A program made the position numbers and the translations under genes. Source: an uncultured Bacteroides sp. (GTDB lineage Bacteria; Bacteroidota; Bacteroidia; Bacteroidales; Bacteroidaceae). Taken from it: a DNA stretch of 64,000 nt. Positions 23,689-30,951 of the stretch are shown piece after piece. Position 1 is the stretch's first letter; every line of letters begins with the position of its first letter. Location: the NCBI RefSeq assembly GCF_905207245.1, contig NZ_CAJLKP010000014.1:1-64000 (forward strand), written 5' to 3'. The notes under the pieces are model-generated. The model was not told the origin of the DNA and made no database searches. It saw nothing but the letters and a program-made list of their open reading frames with translations.

Positions 23689-24684
23689 ATGATTACTAGA
23701 GGGTATATAATAGGAAAGATTATTGATGATTTGACATTGTTAAATATGCGTATTGATGCACGAAACAAACAGGGGCTACTTGACTTGACTAAATTTACAG
23801 AAGATTTTATTAAAGATGTTCTAAATATAGTATATAGCTTACACCTTGTGAACCTTAATTCGGAACGTTCAAACAACCCTGGCTTAGACTTAGGTGATAC
23901 TCAGCAGCAAATTGCCTATCAAATTACAGCTACTAAATCTTCACAAAAGGTAAACGATACTCTTAGAACTATAACTGAGCCTCAATTAGAGCAATATACT
24001 AAGTTTAAAGTTTTTATTATGGGGGAAAAACAGACATCATACACTTTAGATGAAGAACTTGTGAATAAAACAGGATTTAAACGGGATACTGACATTGAGG
24101 ATATAAACTCGCTATCGAGAGCTATTGTTGTATTAGACTCAGAATCTCTCGACTCATTATATATTCTATTCAATCGTGAATTCAGACAAGTAACAATAGA
24201 ATTAGAAGAGCCAGACAGAGAGGGTAACTATGAGACATCTTTGTATAATCAACTTGAGAGAATACCAGATAAACATCCCCAAAATGCGAGTAAGCTTACT
24301 GAGTTTTATGGAGAACCAGTTATATTGGAGGATCTGCTTGAATTATATAGGCGCTTAGCTTCTGTACCACGTATTACACGAGAGTTTTTAGCAATTATTG
24401 CTGATAGAGGGGAGCGTACTGTAAATGGTTATCGTATTTTACCTCTTGCGTTGAGACATAGTCTCCATCTCAGTGAGAATGAGCTTTGGGGAGAAATTTG
24501 CATTTTGGAAGGTGCAAATCTTATTGATTGGGACGAAAATTTTGATAGTTATGATAATCAAATTAATTTTTTAATCCTAAAGGGAATTGAACTTAATGGA
24601 TTAGTTGATTGGGCAAAAGAAAATAAATACAATCTGCGTACTCTATTCACAATATTAGATTTCACAATATTAGATAAGGGGTAA
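23689..24684 (+). CDS. SMEK-like restriction-endonuclease-fold protein
   Basis: The N-terminal ~130 residues match the SMEK-type domain pattern. Helices TRGYIIGKIIDDLTLLNMR and TEDFIKDVLNIVYSLHLVN are followed by NPGLDLGD (D67/D70) and IAYQITATKSSQKV (Q78, K83). This is the PD-(D/E)xK-like core of a restriction endonuclease fold. A second alpha/beta segment follows (to about 175). The C-terminal ~140 residues look like winged-helix repeats (PRITREFLAIIADRGE, ENELWGEICILEGANLI). SMEK proteins occur in predicted bacterial conflict systems as the variable sensor or nuclease component. Being the middle gene between a zinc protein and a metalloprotease supports such a role. The fold assignment is from motif reading. 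Confidence 0.65.
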   Translation: MITRGYIIGKIIDDLTLLNMRIDARNKQGLLDLTKFTEDFIKDVLNIVYSLHLVNLNSERSNNPGLDLGDTQQQIAYQITATKSSQKVNDTLRTITEPQLEQYTKFKVFIMGEKQTSYTLDEELVNKTGFKRDTDIEDINSLSRAIVVLDSESLDSLYILFNREFRQVTIELEEPDREGNYETSLYNQLERIPDKHPQNASKLTEFYGEPVILEDLLELYRRLASVPRITREFLAIIADRGERTVNGYRILPLALRHSLHLSENELWGEICILEGANLIDWDENFDSYDNQINFLILKGIELNGLVDWAKENKYNLRTLFTILDFTILDKG

Positions 24685-24729
24685 GCATATTTTAAACGAT
24701 TGTATTTTTTCTATCAATAATTAAAGAAT

Positions 24730-26010
24730 ATGGAAACAAATAGTAACATTTTATTGGCTGATAATGAGTTTGCAACAAAGGGATCGTATAAGAATTCTTA
24801 TTTCCACATATTTCTTGATGGTAATTTTAATGAGAATCTACGTTTGATGACTCAAGAGAGCTTTGGCTTTTTTGTCCATGAATATATTCATTATCTACAA
24901 AATATAACAACTATATTTGGTATGAAATATAGTACATATAGATATTCAACTATGTATAAAATGAAATCACAAATAATAAGTTCCCAGTTGATTTCTTTAC
25001 CGATTAAGATTCGTCAAAGCCAGGATGAATATAATAAGGCTATTGATTTTCAAGAAGCATTAGGTACAAATAACAGCTATACTTGGATTGATGAGGAAAG
25101 CGTTTCAATACATATTCTTAAAGAAGATATAGAAAATAAAGAAAGAACAAAATGTGAAATACACTTTAAGATTCCAAGTGAAGAAAAAGAGCAAAGTGTT
25201 GTTTTTGGCGCTTGGCACATTAAGGAAGGGATGTCATTCATGTACCAACGTTTTTTTGACGAAGACGTTAACAGTGATGCTATACCATACAAATTAGTTG
25301 AAATTATAGCTAAGAAAAAATATCCTTCAATATATGAAGACAAAAAAAAACTAATATGTATTTGCTATGCTTCATTATTTGATGATTTTCCTGCAATTGC
25401 ATTTTTTACGCTAATGGAATTGGCTGAAAATAACCCGGAATTTACAGGACTGGATATTGTGGCAAGTGTTAATAACGAAGTATGGATTGATAAAAATGGA
25501 AATGAAAACACAAATAATAATTATATGGATGAAGTCGTCAATGAGTTTAAGAAAGAGCTATCAAAAAATTTAGTAGCTAACTTAGATGCTATAGATGAAA
25601 TTTTGAATCGAGTACTTTTTTCTAAACAACATTTTCCTATATTGACTGCCATGTATGATAAGAATTTTCCAACTCGAACAATCTTTTTGGATATTGTAAC
25701 TTATTATGGCTATACTTACATACAGGCAGCTAATGGGTATTTTTTCCCAACAACAGTCAAGGGGCAGAAGGATTTTGATGACATAGGTATAAAAAATAAT
25801 CATTCGTCGGATGACGTATTGGAGTTAATTGCACAATCTGCAATAGAACAAACTTTATGTAGTAAAAGTCGGGAGTGTCCATTACAATATATGTGTATTG
25901 AGGAAGATTTGGTGGATGAATACTGCTATAAAAGCCCTTGGTTACATCAGCAATGTATTTATACAGTAGCGGCTGATTATTTAAATTTGAAACAGAAAAT
26001 AAAAAGTTAA
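24730..26010 (+). CDS. Zinc metalloprotease-like protein (HEYIH), candidate effector
   Basis: This 426-residue protein has no signal peptide, so it should act in the cytoplasm. It has the gluzincin zinc motif HEYIH (H50, E51, H54) within GFFVHEYIHYLQN. A likely third ligand, E166, lies in AWHIKEGMSFMYQR. The C-terminus has a Cys cluster (LCSKSRECPLQYMC, YCYKSPWLHQQC) that may bind metal or stabilise the fold. I do not recognise a named peptidase family. It is the third gene of the AT-rich plus-strand operon, 45 nt after the SMEK-like gene. A cytosolic protease beside a nuclease-fold sensor suggests an abortive-infection or protein-processing effector; the target is unknown. Confidence 0.6.
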   Translation: METNSNILLADNEFATKGSYKNSYFHIFLDGNFNENLRLMTQESFGFFVHEYIHYLQNITTIFGMKYSTYRYSTMYKMKSQIISSQLISLPIKIRQSQDEYNKAIDFQEALGTNNSYTWIDEESVSIHILKEDIENKERTKCEIHFKIPSEEKEQSVVFGAWHIKEGMSFMYQRFFDEDVNSDAIPYKLVEIIAKKKYPSIYEDKKKLICICYASLFDDFPAIAFFTLMELAENNPEFTGLDIVASVNNEVWIDKNGNENTNNNYMDEVVNEFKKELSKNLVANLDAIDEILNRVLFSKQHFPILTAMYDKNFPTRTIFLDIVTYYGYTYIQAANGYFFPTTVKGQKDFDDIGIKNNHSSDDVLELIAQSAIEQTLCSKSRECPLQYMCIEEDLVDEYCYKSPWLHQQCIYTVAADYLNLKQKIKS

Positions 26011-26124
26011 GAATCATTTTATGAATGACTTATATATCGACTCATTATAGTCCCAGTATTCCCCTAATGTCTTTTAGTAAGAATAAAAAAGAAGAGACTG
26101 GCTAACAAGCCTGCTTTTTAACGA

Positions 26125-26132
26125 TTCACCCA
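26125..26132. repeat. Left target-site duplication of the IS256-family element
   Basis: TTCACCCA, identical to 27518-27525 on the other side of the element. Confidence 0.85.
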
Positions 26133-26172
26133 GAGGATGTAAATTAAACTGTGTCAGCAAAGAATAAAATAT

Positions 26173-26180
26173 TAACTTTG
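26173..26180 (+). promoter_or_regulatory. Internal promoter of the IS transposase
   Basis: TAACTTTG matches TAnnTTTG and lies 16 nt before the transposase ATG, inside the left end of the element. Confidence 0.5.
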
Positions 26181-26196
26181 CTAACACAGTTTTTTT

Positions 26197-27411
26197 ATGA
26201 AAGAAGAATTTGATTTTGAGAGTATCAAGAACAAGGCAATTGAACAGCTGAAAGCGGGCAAGCCTTTGTTAGGGAAAGATGGTGCGTTTGCGCCATTATT
26301 GGAAAGTATCTTAAATGCAGCTCTGGAAGGTGAGATGGATGCCCATCTGACTGACGAGGAACGCCAAATGGGTAACCGTCGTAACGGAAAGATGCAAAAG
26401 CAGGTTCAGACTCCCTTGGGCGAGGTAACTGTATCTACTCCCCGTGACCGTAATTCGAGTTTTGATCCGCAGTTCATCAAGAAGCGTGAAACCATTCTGG
26501 CAGAAGGTGTTGCTGACCGTATAATCGGCCTGTATGCAATGGGAAACAGTACAAGGGAAATCAGCAACTGGATGGAAGAGAACCTTGGAAACCGTGTCTC
26601 TGCAGATACAATCAGTGCCATCACCGACCGTGTACTTCCGGAAATAAAGTCATGGAAATCACGGATGCTTGATTCTGTCTATCCAATAGTCTGGATGGAT
26701 GCTATTCATTACAAAGTAACGGATGAGCGTGGCTGTGCGGTACCCCGTGCAATCTACAACGTATTAGGTATTGACAGGGAGGGGCATAAGGAACTGCTCG
26801 GAATGTATATATCAAAGAATGAAGGCGCAAACTTCTGGCTCAGTGTTCTGACGGACCTTCAAAACCGTGGAGTTGAAGATATTCTCATAGCCTGTATAGA
26901 TGGCCTCAAGGGCTTTCCTGAAGCCATCCAAAGTATTTATCCCAACACAGCCGTACAGCTTTGTGTGGTACACCAGATACGTAATTCCATCAAGTATGTA
27001 GGTTCCAAGAATCAGAAAGAATTCCTGAAGGATTTGAAGTGCGTCTATCAGGCTGTCAATAAGGAATCCGCAGAAAACGAGCTTCTTAAACTGGAGGATA
27101 AATGGGGTGAACAGTATCCTATTGTTATTAAATCCTGGCAGGACAATTGGGATAAGCTATCTGAATTCTTCCAGTATACTCTGGCTATCCGTAAGCTTAT
27201 CTATACCACAAATACTGTTGAGGGATATCACCGCCAAATCCGCAAGGTAACAAAAAACAAAGGCGTATTTCCATCGGATACAGCCCTTGAAAAACTGGTT
27301 TATCTTGCATATCGTAATATACGGAAGAAATGGACCATGCCACTTGCCAATTGGGCTACAATCTCGCAACAATTAGCCATAAAGTTTGGAGAGCGATTTA
27401 AATTATTGTAA
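26197..27411 (+). CDS. IS256-family transposase (Transposase_mut)
   Basis: This 404-residue DDE transposase has the N-terminal DNA-binding region with LNAALEGEMDAHLTDEER and TPLGEVTVSTPRDRNSSFDP. The helix-turn-helix region is YAMGNSTREISNWMEE. The catalytic Asp residues lie in VWMDAIHYKV and LIACIDGLKGFPEAI, the latter followed by VQLCVVHQIRNS (the C/D(2)H motif). The catalytic Glu lies in TTNTVEGYHRQIRK. The length is full and the frame intact, so the element may be active. Its base composition is near that of the host and differs from the AT-rich cargo genes upstream. Confidence 0.95.
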   Translation: MKEEFDFESIKNKAIEQLKAGKPLLGKDGAFAPLLESILNAALEGEMDAHLTDEERQMGNRRNGKMQKQVQTPLGEVTVSTPRDRNSSFDPQFIKKRETILAEGVADRIIGLYAMGNSTREISNWMEENLGNRVSADTISAITDRVLPEIKSWKSRMLDSVYPIVWMDAIHYKVTDERGCAVPRAIYNVLGIDREGHKELLGMYISKNEGANFWLSVLTDLQNRGVEDILIACIDGLKGFPEAIQSIYPNTAVQLCVVHQIRNSIKYVGSKNQKEFLKDLKCVYQAVNKESAENELLKLEDKWGEQYPIVIKSWQDNWDKLSEFFQYTLAIRKLIYTTNTVEGYHRQIRKVTKNKGVFPSDTALEKLVYLAYRNIRKKWTMPLANWATISQQLAIKFGERFKLL

Positions 27412-27517
27412 TTTTACGCTCGTCGGGACGGGTGGTCCCGCCCCTTGGCGCTGGCCGATCCCCGACCGATGAGTTTTAAGGAAAAATAATGCATGACACA
27501 GTTTATTTTACGCCCCC

Positions 27518-27525
27518 TTCACCCA
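27518..27525. repeat. Right target-site duplication of the IS256-family element
   Basis: TTCACCCA, the second copy of the 8-bp duplication; it also forms the 5' arm of the terminator hairpin at 27519. Confidence 0.85.
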
Positions 27526-27565
27526 CACCACAGATACCTGTAACGTGGGTGATTTTGATTTTTCA
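27519..27565 (+). terminator. Terminator of the cargo operon, now displaced by the IS
   Basis: TCACCCAC / GTGGGTGA (27519-27526 / 27545-27552) with an 18-nt loop is followed by TTTTGATTTTTC. In the sequence without the IS it would lie about 110 nt after the metalloprotease stop. Confidence 0.65.
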
Positions 27566-27585
27566 AGACTTATTAGACAGCCTTT

Positions 27586-27774
27586 TTAATTATATTTTTT
27601 CATCTTTCGTCTCAACTCCCGCAATGTACTGCTATATGATTTTTTGATAATGTTGCCGTCATAAACGGACTTGACGTAATACTTATTGATATGCGTATTA
27701 TAGTACGGAACGCTGTAACCGTTGAGCCACCTTGCATCGAATAGCTGGTGCTCGTAGCAATCTATTTCTGCCAT
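27586..27774 (-). CDS. Small phage protein of unknown function
   Basis: This 62-residue protein is Tyr- and Lys-rich (VPYYNTHINKYYVKSVYDG, then a basic tail RELRRKMKKYN). It has no recognisable domain. Its ATG overlaps the stop of the next upstream gene by 1 nt, so the pair is coupled. It is the last minus-strand phage gene before the cargo/IS block. Confidence 0.6.
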   Translation of the reverse strand: MAEIDCYEHQLFDARWLNGYSVPYYNTHINKYYVKSVYDGNIIKKSYSSTLRELRRKMKKYN

Positions 27775-27992
27775 TAAATAATGAATTTACTGATTTCTTC
27801 GATTTGTCGTCCCGCTTTGGCTTTCATATCTTCCAGTTCTTCGTTCTCGCTGGTCAGCTTCTGAACTTTAGCGTGATTCTTTTCAACTCTGGCAGTGATG
27901 CCCGCCTGAATGTTTTTCAACTTCTCTACTGTTGCTATGAATACCCGGTTTGTACCGTTGATTTGGGTTTGGAATGATTTTCTGAATAACAT
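27774..27992 (-). CDS. Small coiled-coil phage protein
   Basis: This 72-residue protein is predicted to be mostly one coiled coil (VATVEKLKNIQAGI-like and VQKLTSENEELEDMKAKAG heptads). No catalytic motif is present. It could be a regulator or structural accessory. It is coupled to the 62-residue gene downstream. A gap of 102 nt with a hairpin separates it from the antirepressor gene. Confidence 0.6.
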   Translation of the reverse strand: MLFRKSFQTQINGTNRVFIATVEKLKNIQAGITARVEKNHAKVQKLTSENEELEDMKAKAGRQIEEISKFII

Positions 27993-28037
27993 AGTAATTG
28001 AGTTTTTTATTGAAAATTGATAAGTGTCTAATAGTCA

Positions 28038-28062
28038 GGGACGCCTTGTTTTAGGGCGTCCC
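28038..28062. terminator. Hairpin between the antirepressor gene and two small genes
   Basis: GGGACGCC / GGCGTCCC (28038-28045 / 28055-28062) with a 9-nt loop. No long T-tract follows on either strand, so it may be a weak terminator or an mRNA-stabilising stem. Confidence 0.4.
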
Positions 28063-28094
28063 CAATACCTATGAGTTCTAATAGAAAGTAATGA

Positions 28095-28898
28095 CTATAT
28101 CTTACCTTCTCTTTTGAGTTGGTGGATAAATGCCCGTCCTTTTTCAGTCCATCTACTATTCACTATAGGATATGTATCTCCATTACGATTCTCCAACTGT
28201 CCAGGAACCAGCTTAGTAAAACCAAGATTCTCATATTTAGAATAAAGAAGCCATGTTCCACCTTGCCTGTATTGTATTCCTAGCTGATGCAAGCACTTGT
28301 TTAGTTTGCGTCCTCCCATTCCCAGACCTTTTGCTATTTTTGTTATTGAATAAGTGGTTCCATAATCCATTGCTTCATTGAAATACTCAACTTTCGGAGC
28401 CATCTCTTCCAACAATGCTTTGTTCTTCTCGTTTTCTGCTTCGGATTTTTCAAGTTGCTTTGTCAGCCTTTCCACTGAAGCTTGAAGAACCTGCTGCCCT
28501 CTTTCAGCAAGAGTTTCAGGGGTGTCTCCTTTTTTAATAACAAGGTATCCTCCGTTCTTCAAAGTGTTAGGTATAAGATCATCGAATACCCAACTTTCAA
28601 ACTTAACAGCTTCCGGCAGTTTACTACGAGCAATCAATCTGTAAACATTTCCGGTGTCGATGAATTTCATTTGTACGGTTTGAAATACTGGAGTACCATC
28701 TGCTTTTTTTCCTGTAAGTACCCCTACGCCGCAAATCGTGGCGTGGGTTGATTTACAGTGTTTTACTATTGCATCTCGTGCTTTTGAGTATCCAAGTGCT
28801 TTTGCTACATCACTTGCGGCAAATAGAATATTGCCATCCTTTTCAATGGTACGAACCTGTCCAAAGTCAGGATTGTTGAAAATTTGTAGTTGTTCCAT
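28095..28898 (-). CDS. Phage antirepressor (BRO-N plus KilAC domain)
   Basis: This 267-residue protein has an N-terminal BRO/Bro-N DNA-binding domain (FGQVRTIEKDGNILFAASDV, ALGYSKARDAIVKHC, FIDTGNVYRLIARSKLPEA). A coiled linker and a C-terminal KilAC/ANT domain follow (YSITKIAKGLGMGGRKLN, GIQYRQGGTWLLYSKY). Such proteins counteract phage repressors or regulate development. It is placed next to the lysis genes rather than near the integrase, which is unusual but seen in Bacteroides phages. A second BRO protein is at 34760. The family call is firm; the repressor it acts on is not visible here. Confidence 0.9.
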   Translation of the reverse strand: MEQLQIFNNPDFGQVRTIEKDGNILFAASDVAKALGYSKARDAIVKHCKSTHATICGVGVLTGKKADGTPVFQTVQMKFIDTGNVYRLIARSKLPEAVKFESWVFDDLIPNTLKNGGYLVIKKGDTPETLAERGQQVLQASVERLTKQLEKSEAENEKNKALLEEMAPKVEYFNEAMDYGTTYSITKIAKGLGMGGRKLNKCLHQLGIQYRQGGTWLLYSKYENLGFTKLVPGQLENRNGDTYPIVNSRWTEKGRAFIHQLKREGKI

Positions 28899-28902
28899 AA
28901 GA

Positions 28903-29517
28903 TTATTTCTTTAGGTTAATTAGTTTCGTATACTTAATTTCGACATACGGATTGTCGCTTGAGATTGTCTGGTGTATTGCTTTTACTTTCCATCGCCACC
29001 AGAGAAAGCGGTGTTTGTATTCTACCCAAAATGCTTGATGCAGATGCACTGGTAAGTGGATGTTTCCTTTCAGATGATTGTCTTCAATGATACCGTTCAG
29101 TTTAAGGTATGGCGTATCCATCTTCACCGCCTTTACAATAATTGTCGTAGTATCTCTGACGACTGTCGTATCTTTCACTGTAGCATCCACCGGAGCATTG
29201 ACCTCCACATCGTGCCTTCCGGCAGCTTCCAGGTCTTTGATACGTACTCCCATCTTCTTAATGGTTGCTGCATCTTCCGCCCGGTACTTTTCATATTCAT
29301 CCAGTGATAGGTTGAGAACCTGAATAGTGGATGCCATCATCGTTGAGTCAATCCGGACATGCTCTACATCCGCAAGTAGCGCATGTGTATTGCTACGGTA
29401 GGTATTCCTTTCTTCTTTCATCCTGTTGCCCCAGTTATATAAGGTGTAAGTTGTTACCCCAAGTCCCAAGGCAATCAGGAGAAGAATTTTATTCAGGTTA
29501 ATCTTCGTCATCATCAA
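28903..29517 (-). CDS. Membrane-anchored coiled-coil protein, Rz-like spanin candidate
   Basis: This 204-residue protein has one N-terminal membrane helix (LNKILLLIALGLGVTTYTLY). A coiled-coil ectodomain (about 35-100) and a beta-rich C-terminal part with WVEYKHRFLWWRWKVK follow. Inner-membrane Rz-type spanins share the single helix and periplasmic coiled coil, and the gene sits in the lysis region with a lysozyme and small membrane proteins. It could alternatively be a DUF6549-type protein of unknown role. It overlaps the next upstream gene by 20 nt. Confidence 0.6.
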   Translation of the reverse strand: MMMTKINLNKILLLIALGLGVTTYTLYNWGNRMKEERNTYRSNTHALLADVEHVRIDSTMMASTIQVLNLSLDEYEKYRAEDAATIKKMGVRIKDLEAAGRHDVEVNAPVDATVKDTTVVRDTTTIIVKAVKMDTPYLKLNGIIEDNHLKGNIHLPVHLHQAFWVEYKHRFLWWRWKVKAIHQTISSDNPYVEIKYTKLINLKK

Positions 29518-29713
29518 TGGAGTCCTGTGGAATAAACCAATCTACTTCATCCAGGTAGGATTCAGTCAGTTCTACCATATAGCCTTTATTCAGGCGTCCG
29601 ATAGATGTGAGGTCTTGTCTGATTGTAGCCTCTCTGCCTGCCAGATCGTTCAGTCTCATTAGTGAAAGCTCGTCTGAGGGCTTAATTACTACGATGTCGT
29701 TTTCTTTAATCAT
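29498..29713 (-). CDS. Small phage protein of unknown function
   Basis: This protein has about 71 residues from MIKENDIVVIKPSD; a longer frame starts at 29740. It appears to be a small beta-barrel-like fold (NDIVVIKPS, REATIRQDL, KGYMVELTES) with an acidic end (DSIDDDED). It overlaps the Rz-like gene, indicating coupled translation within the lysis cluster. I do not recognise it. Confidence 0.55.
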   Translation of the reverse strand: MIKENDIVVIKPSDELSLMRLNDLAGREATIRQDLTSIGRLNKGYMVELTESYLDEVDWFIPQDSIDDDED

Positions 29714-29774
29714 ATCAATAGTTCTTGTTTTTATAAGCACAGAGATATTATCCCTGCGCTTAATTTTTAATTAG

Positions 29775-29945
29775 TTACGATTCTTCTCTATTGCTTTCAC
29801 TCTTTTCTCCAGTAAACCATGCTTTGTGAGTAATACCGTCCACTCTATATATTGTATAGAGTGCCTTTTCATCGTCATCAACGGATTGCAGCATTTGGGA
29901 TACATGAGCCAGTGAGATAGTACTCTCTCCCCAGTCTATCGTCAT
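29775..29945 (-). CDS. Small phage protein of unknown function
   Basis: This protein has about 56 residues from MTIDWGEST; in-frame starts at 29960 and 29987 are possible. It contains QMLQSVDDDEKALYTIYR, where the LQSVDDDEK words resemble the LQCVDEDEK stretch of the BRO protein at 34760, so it may be a detached relic of such a domain. There is no other clue. Confidence 0.45.
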   Translation of the reverse strand: MTIDWGESTISLAHVSQMLQSVDDDEKALYTIYRVDGITHKAWFTGEKSESNREES

Positions 29946-30043
29946 TAGGGTTTTGCGCATCTTTGCGCAAAATCTGATAATCAGCACCTTGTATGAATTT
30001 TAAATTCTCCGACATTAATGTCCTTTTGGTTAATTGCGTCATA

Positions 30044-30502
30044 TTATTCGAAATTTGATTTTAGTAATTCATATTCTTCTTTCCGTCTTCGTTCCAAAGA
30101 CCGGACAACCTTGCCTTTGTACATCCTGAAAGACAGATACTCTTCTTTGATATTCCTGTCACCCGCTTCCAGCTTCCGAACCAGTTTACTGCGAAGAACC
30201 TTACTCTCTCCGACATTAAAGGCAAGCACTCCAAGTAAAAGGGAGTCAGCCCCAAGGTGCCGGAATACAGCACATTTCTTTTTCAGGTCACTGCGCAGAA
30301 GCGAATCTGCGAAACTCTCCGATATATCAGAGTTAAAGGTGTCAGTCGGTAATAACCGGTGTCCATAGCCCACATAAGGCTGGTCGCGTGCATGGTGCCA
30401 ACCTTCGTACTTTTTAATCAATTGCACGGCATCTTCAAATAAGTCTGTCGAGTGGACGTGCAGGGAGAAAAAGAGCAAGGCTGCTATAAACCATATCCTC
30501 AT
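30044..30502 (-). CDS. Endolysin: GH24 (T4-type) lysozyme with signal peptide
   Basis: This 152-residue muramidase has an N-terminal hydrophobic segment (MRIWFIAALLFFSLHVHST) that should export it, by Sec signal or as a signal-anchor-release form. Catalytic Glu lies in LIKKYEGWHH, followed by PYVGYGHRL with the conserved GYGH and the Asp/Thr region. The late helical motif is LAFNVGESKVLRSKLVRKL. It cuts peptidoglycan to lyse the host. Neighbours are small membrane proteins that may be holin and spanin. The start overlaps the upstream gene by 4 nt. Confidence 0.88.
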   Translation of the reverse strand: MRIWFIAALLFFSLHVHSTDLFEDAVQLIKKYEGWHHARDQPYVGYGHRLLPTDTFNSDISESFADSLLRSDLKKKCAVFRHLGADSLLLGVLAFNVGESKVLRSKLVRKLEAGDRNIKEEYLSFRMYKGKVVRSLERRRKEEYELLKSNFE

Positions 30503-30789
30503 CTCATACTTTTTAGTAGTTCCTTAATATCCGTGCGCATTTCTCTCAGGTCAGAGCGCATGGATGTAAACTGTGTCATCGTGGCTTCAAATACTGCCTT
30601 GTCAAGCTTGATAGCGTCGATTTTCTGGTACTGGTCTTCAATCTTGATTTCCAGCGACGAGCACCTGAGTGTCAATTCATTAATCCTTTGAATGTTGGTT
30701 ACGTGCTGCACGTACATTGTCACTGCGAATGAGAGCACGATAGTCAGCGTCTTGAAGTTGTTAAGTACAAATTCTCTTAGTTGTGTCAT
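30499..30789 (-). CDS. Small membrane coiled-coil protein, holin or spanin candidate
   Basis: This 96-residue protein has one membrane helix near the N-terminus (NFKTLTIVLSFAVTMYVQHV) followed by a long heptad-repeat tail (LEIKIEDQYQKIDAIKLDK, RSDLREMRTDIKELLKSM). The shape resembles XhlA-type or Rz-type lysis proteins. It sits directly upstream of the lysozyme (ATGA overlap) and 10 nt downstream of another tiny membrane protein. The precise lysis role is uncertain. Confidence 0.6.
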   Translation of the reverse strand: MTQLREFVLNNFKTLTIVLSFAVTMYVQHVTNIQRINELTLRCSSLEIKIEDQYQKIDAIKLDKAVFEATMTQFTSMRSDLREMRTDIKELLKSMR

Positions 30790-30798
30790 CAGTTTAGG

Positions 30799-30951
30799 TT
30801 AGGTTGAGTTATTGAATAAAATAGCAAATGCGTCTGTGATGGCCCGGATAAGCCTTTCCGCTCCTTCTGAATCCCGCAAGCCATAGATGACAAGCCCGAT
30901 CAGCAGAATCAGATAGACCGTCCATTGTACTTTTCTACGGTCAAGTTTCAT
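30799..30951 (-). CDS. Tiny membrane protein, holin candidate
   Basis: This 50-residue frame is easily missed because of its size. It opens MKLDRRKVQ, then has a membrane helix WTVYLILLIGLVIYGL and an amphipathic tail ending AILFNNST. A strong Shine-Dalgarno-like AAAGGAGGAAG lies immediately before the ATG, unusual for Bacteroides genes. Its ATG overlaps the stop of the small terminase gene by 11 nt. A basic N-terminus plus a single helix, in a lysis cluster, fits a class III-like holin or pinholin; this is inference. Confidence 0.6.
   Translation of the reverse strand: MKLDRRKVQWTVYLILLIGLVIYGLRDSEGAERLIRAITDAFAILFNNST

Larger units (their letters stand above)
26133..27517 (+). mobile_element. 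IS256-family insertion sequence, complete
   Basis: This 1385-bp element is flanked by 8-bp direct repeats TTCACCCA. The imperfect terminal inverted repeats are 24 bp (20 of 24 match): the left end starts GAGGATGTAAATTAAACTGT, and the right end, read on the minus strand, starts GGGGGCGTAAAATAAACTGT. It contains one transposase gene and an internal promoter. The intact duplication points to a recent insertion. It lies in the stem-loop terminator downstream of the metalloprotease gene; the complete hairpin survives on its right side. Confidence 0.9.

Noticed and set aside
24730..26010. Metalloprotease as a secreted virulence factor
   Set aside because: There is no signal peptide or lipobox, and the gene is operonic with two cytosolic nucleic-acid-type proteins.
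26197..27411. Transposase as part of the cargo system
   Set aside because: It has its own inverted repeats, promoter and target duplication and inserted later, so it is independent of the three cargo genes.
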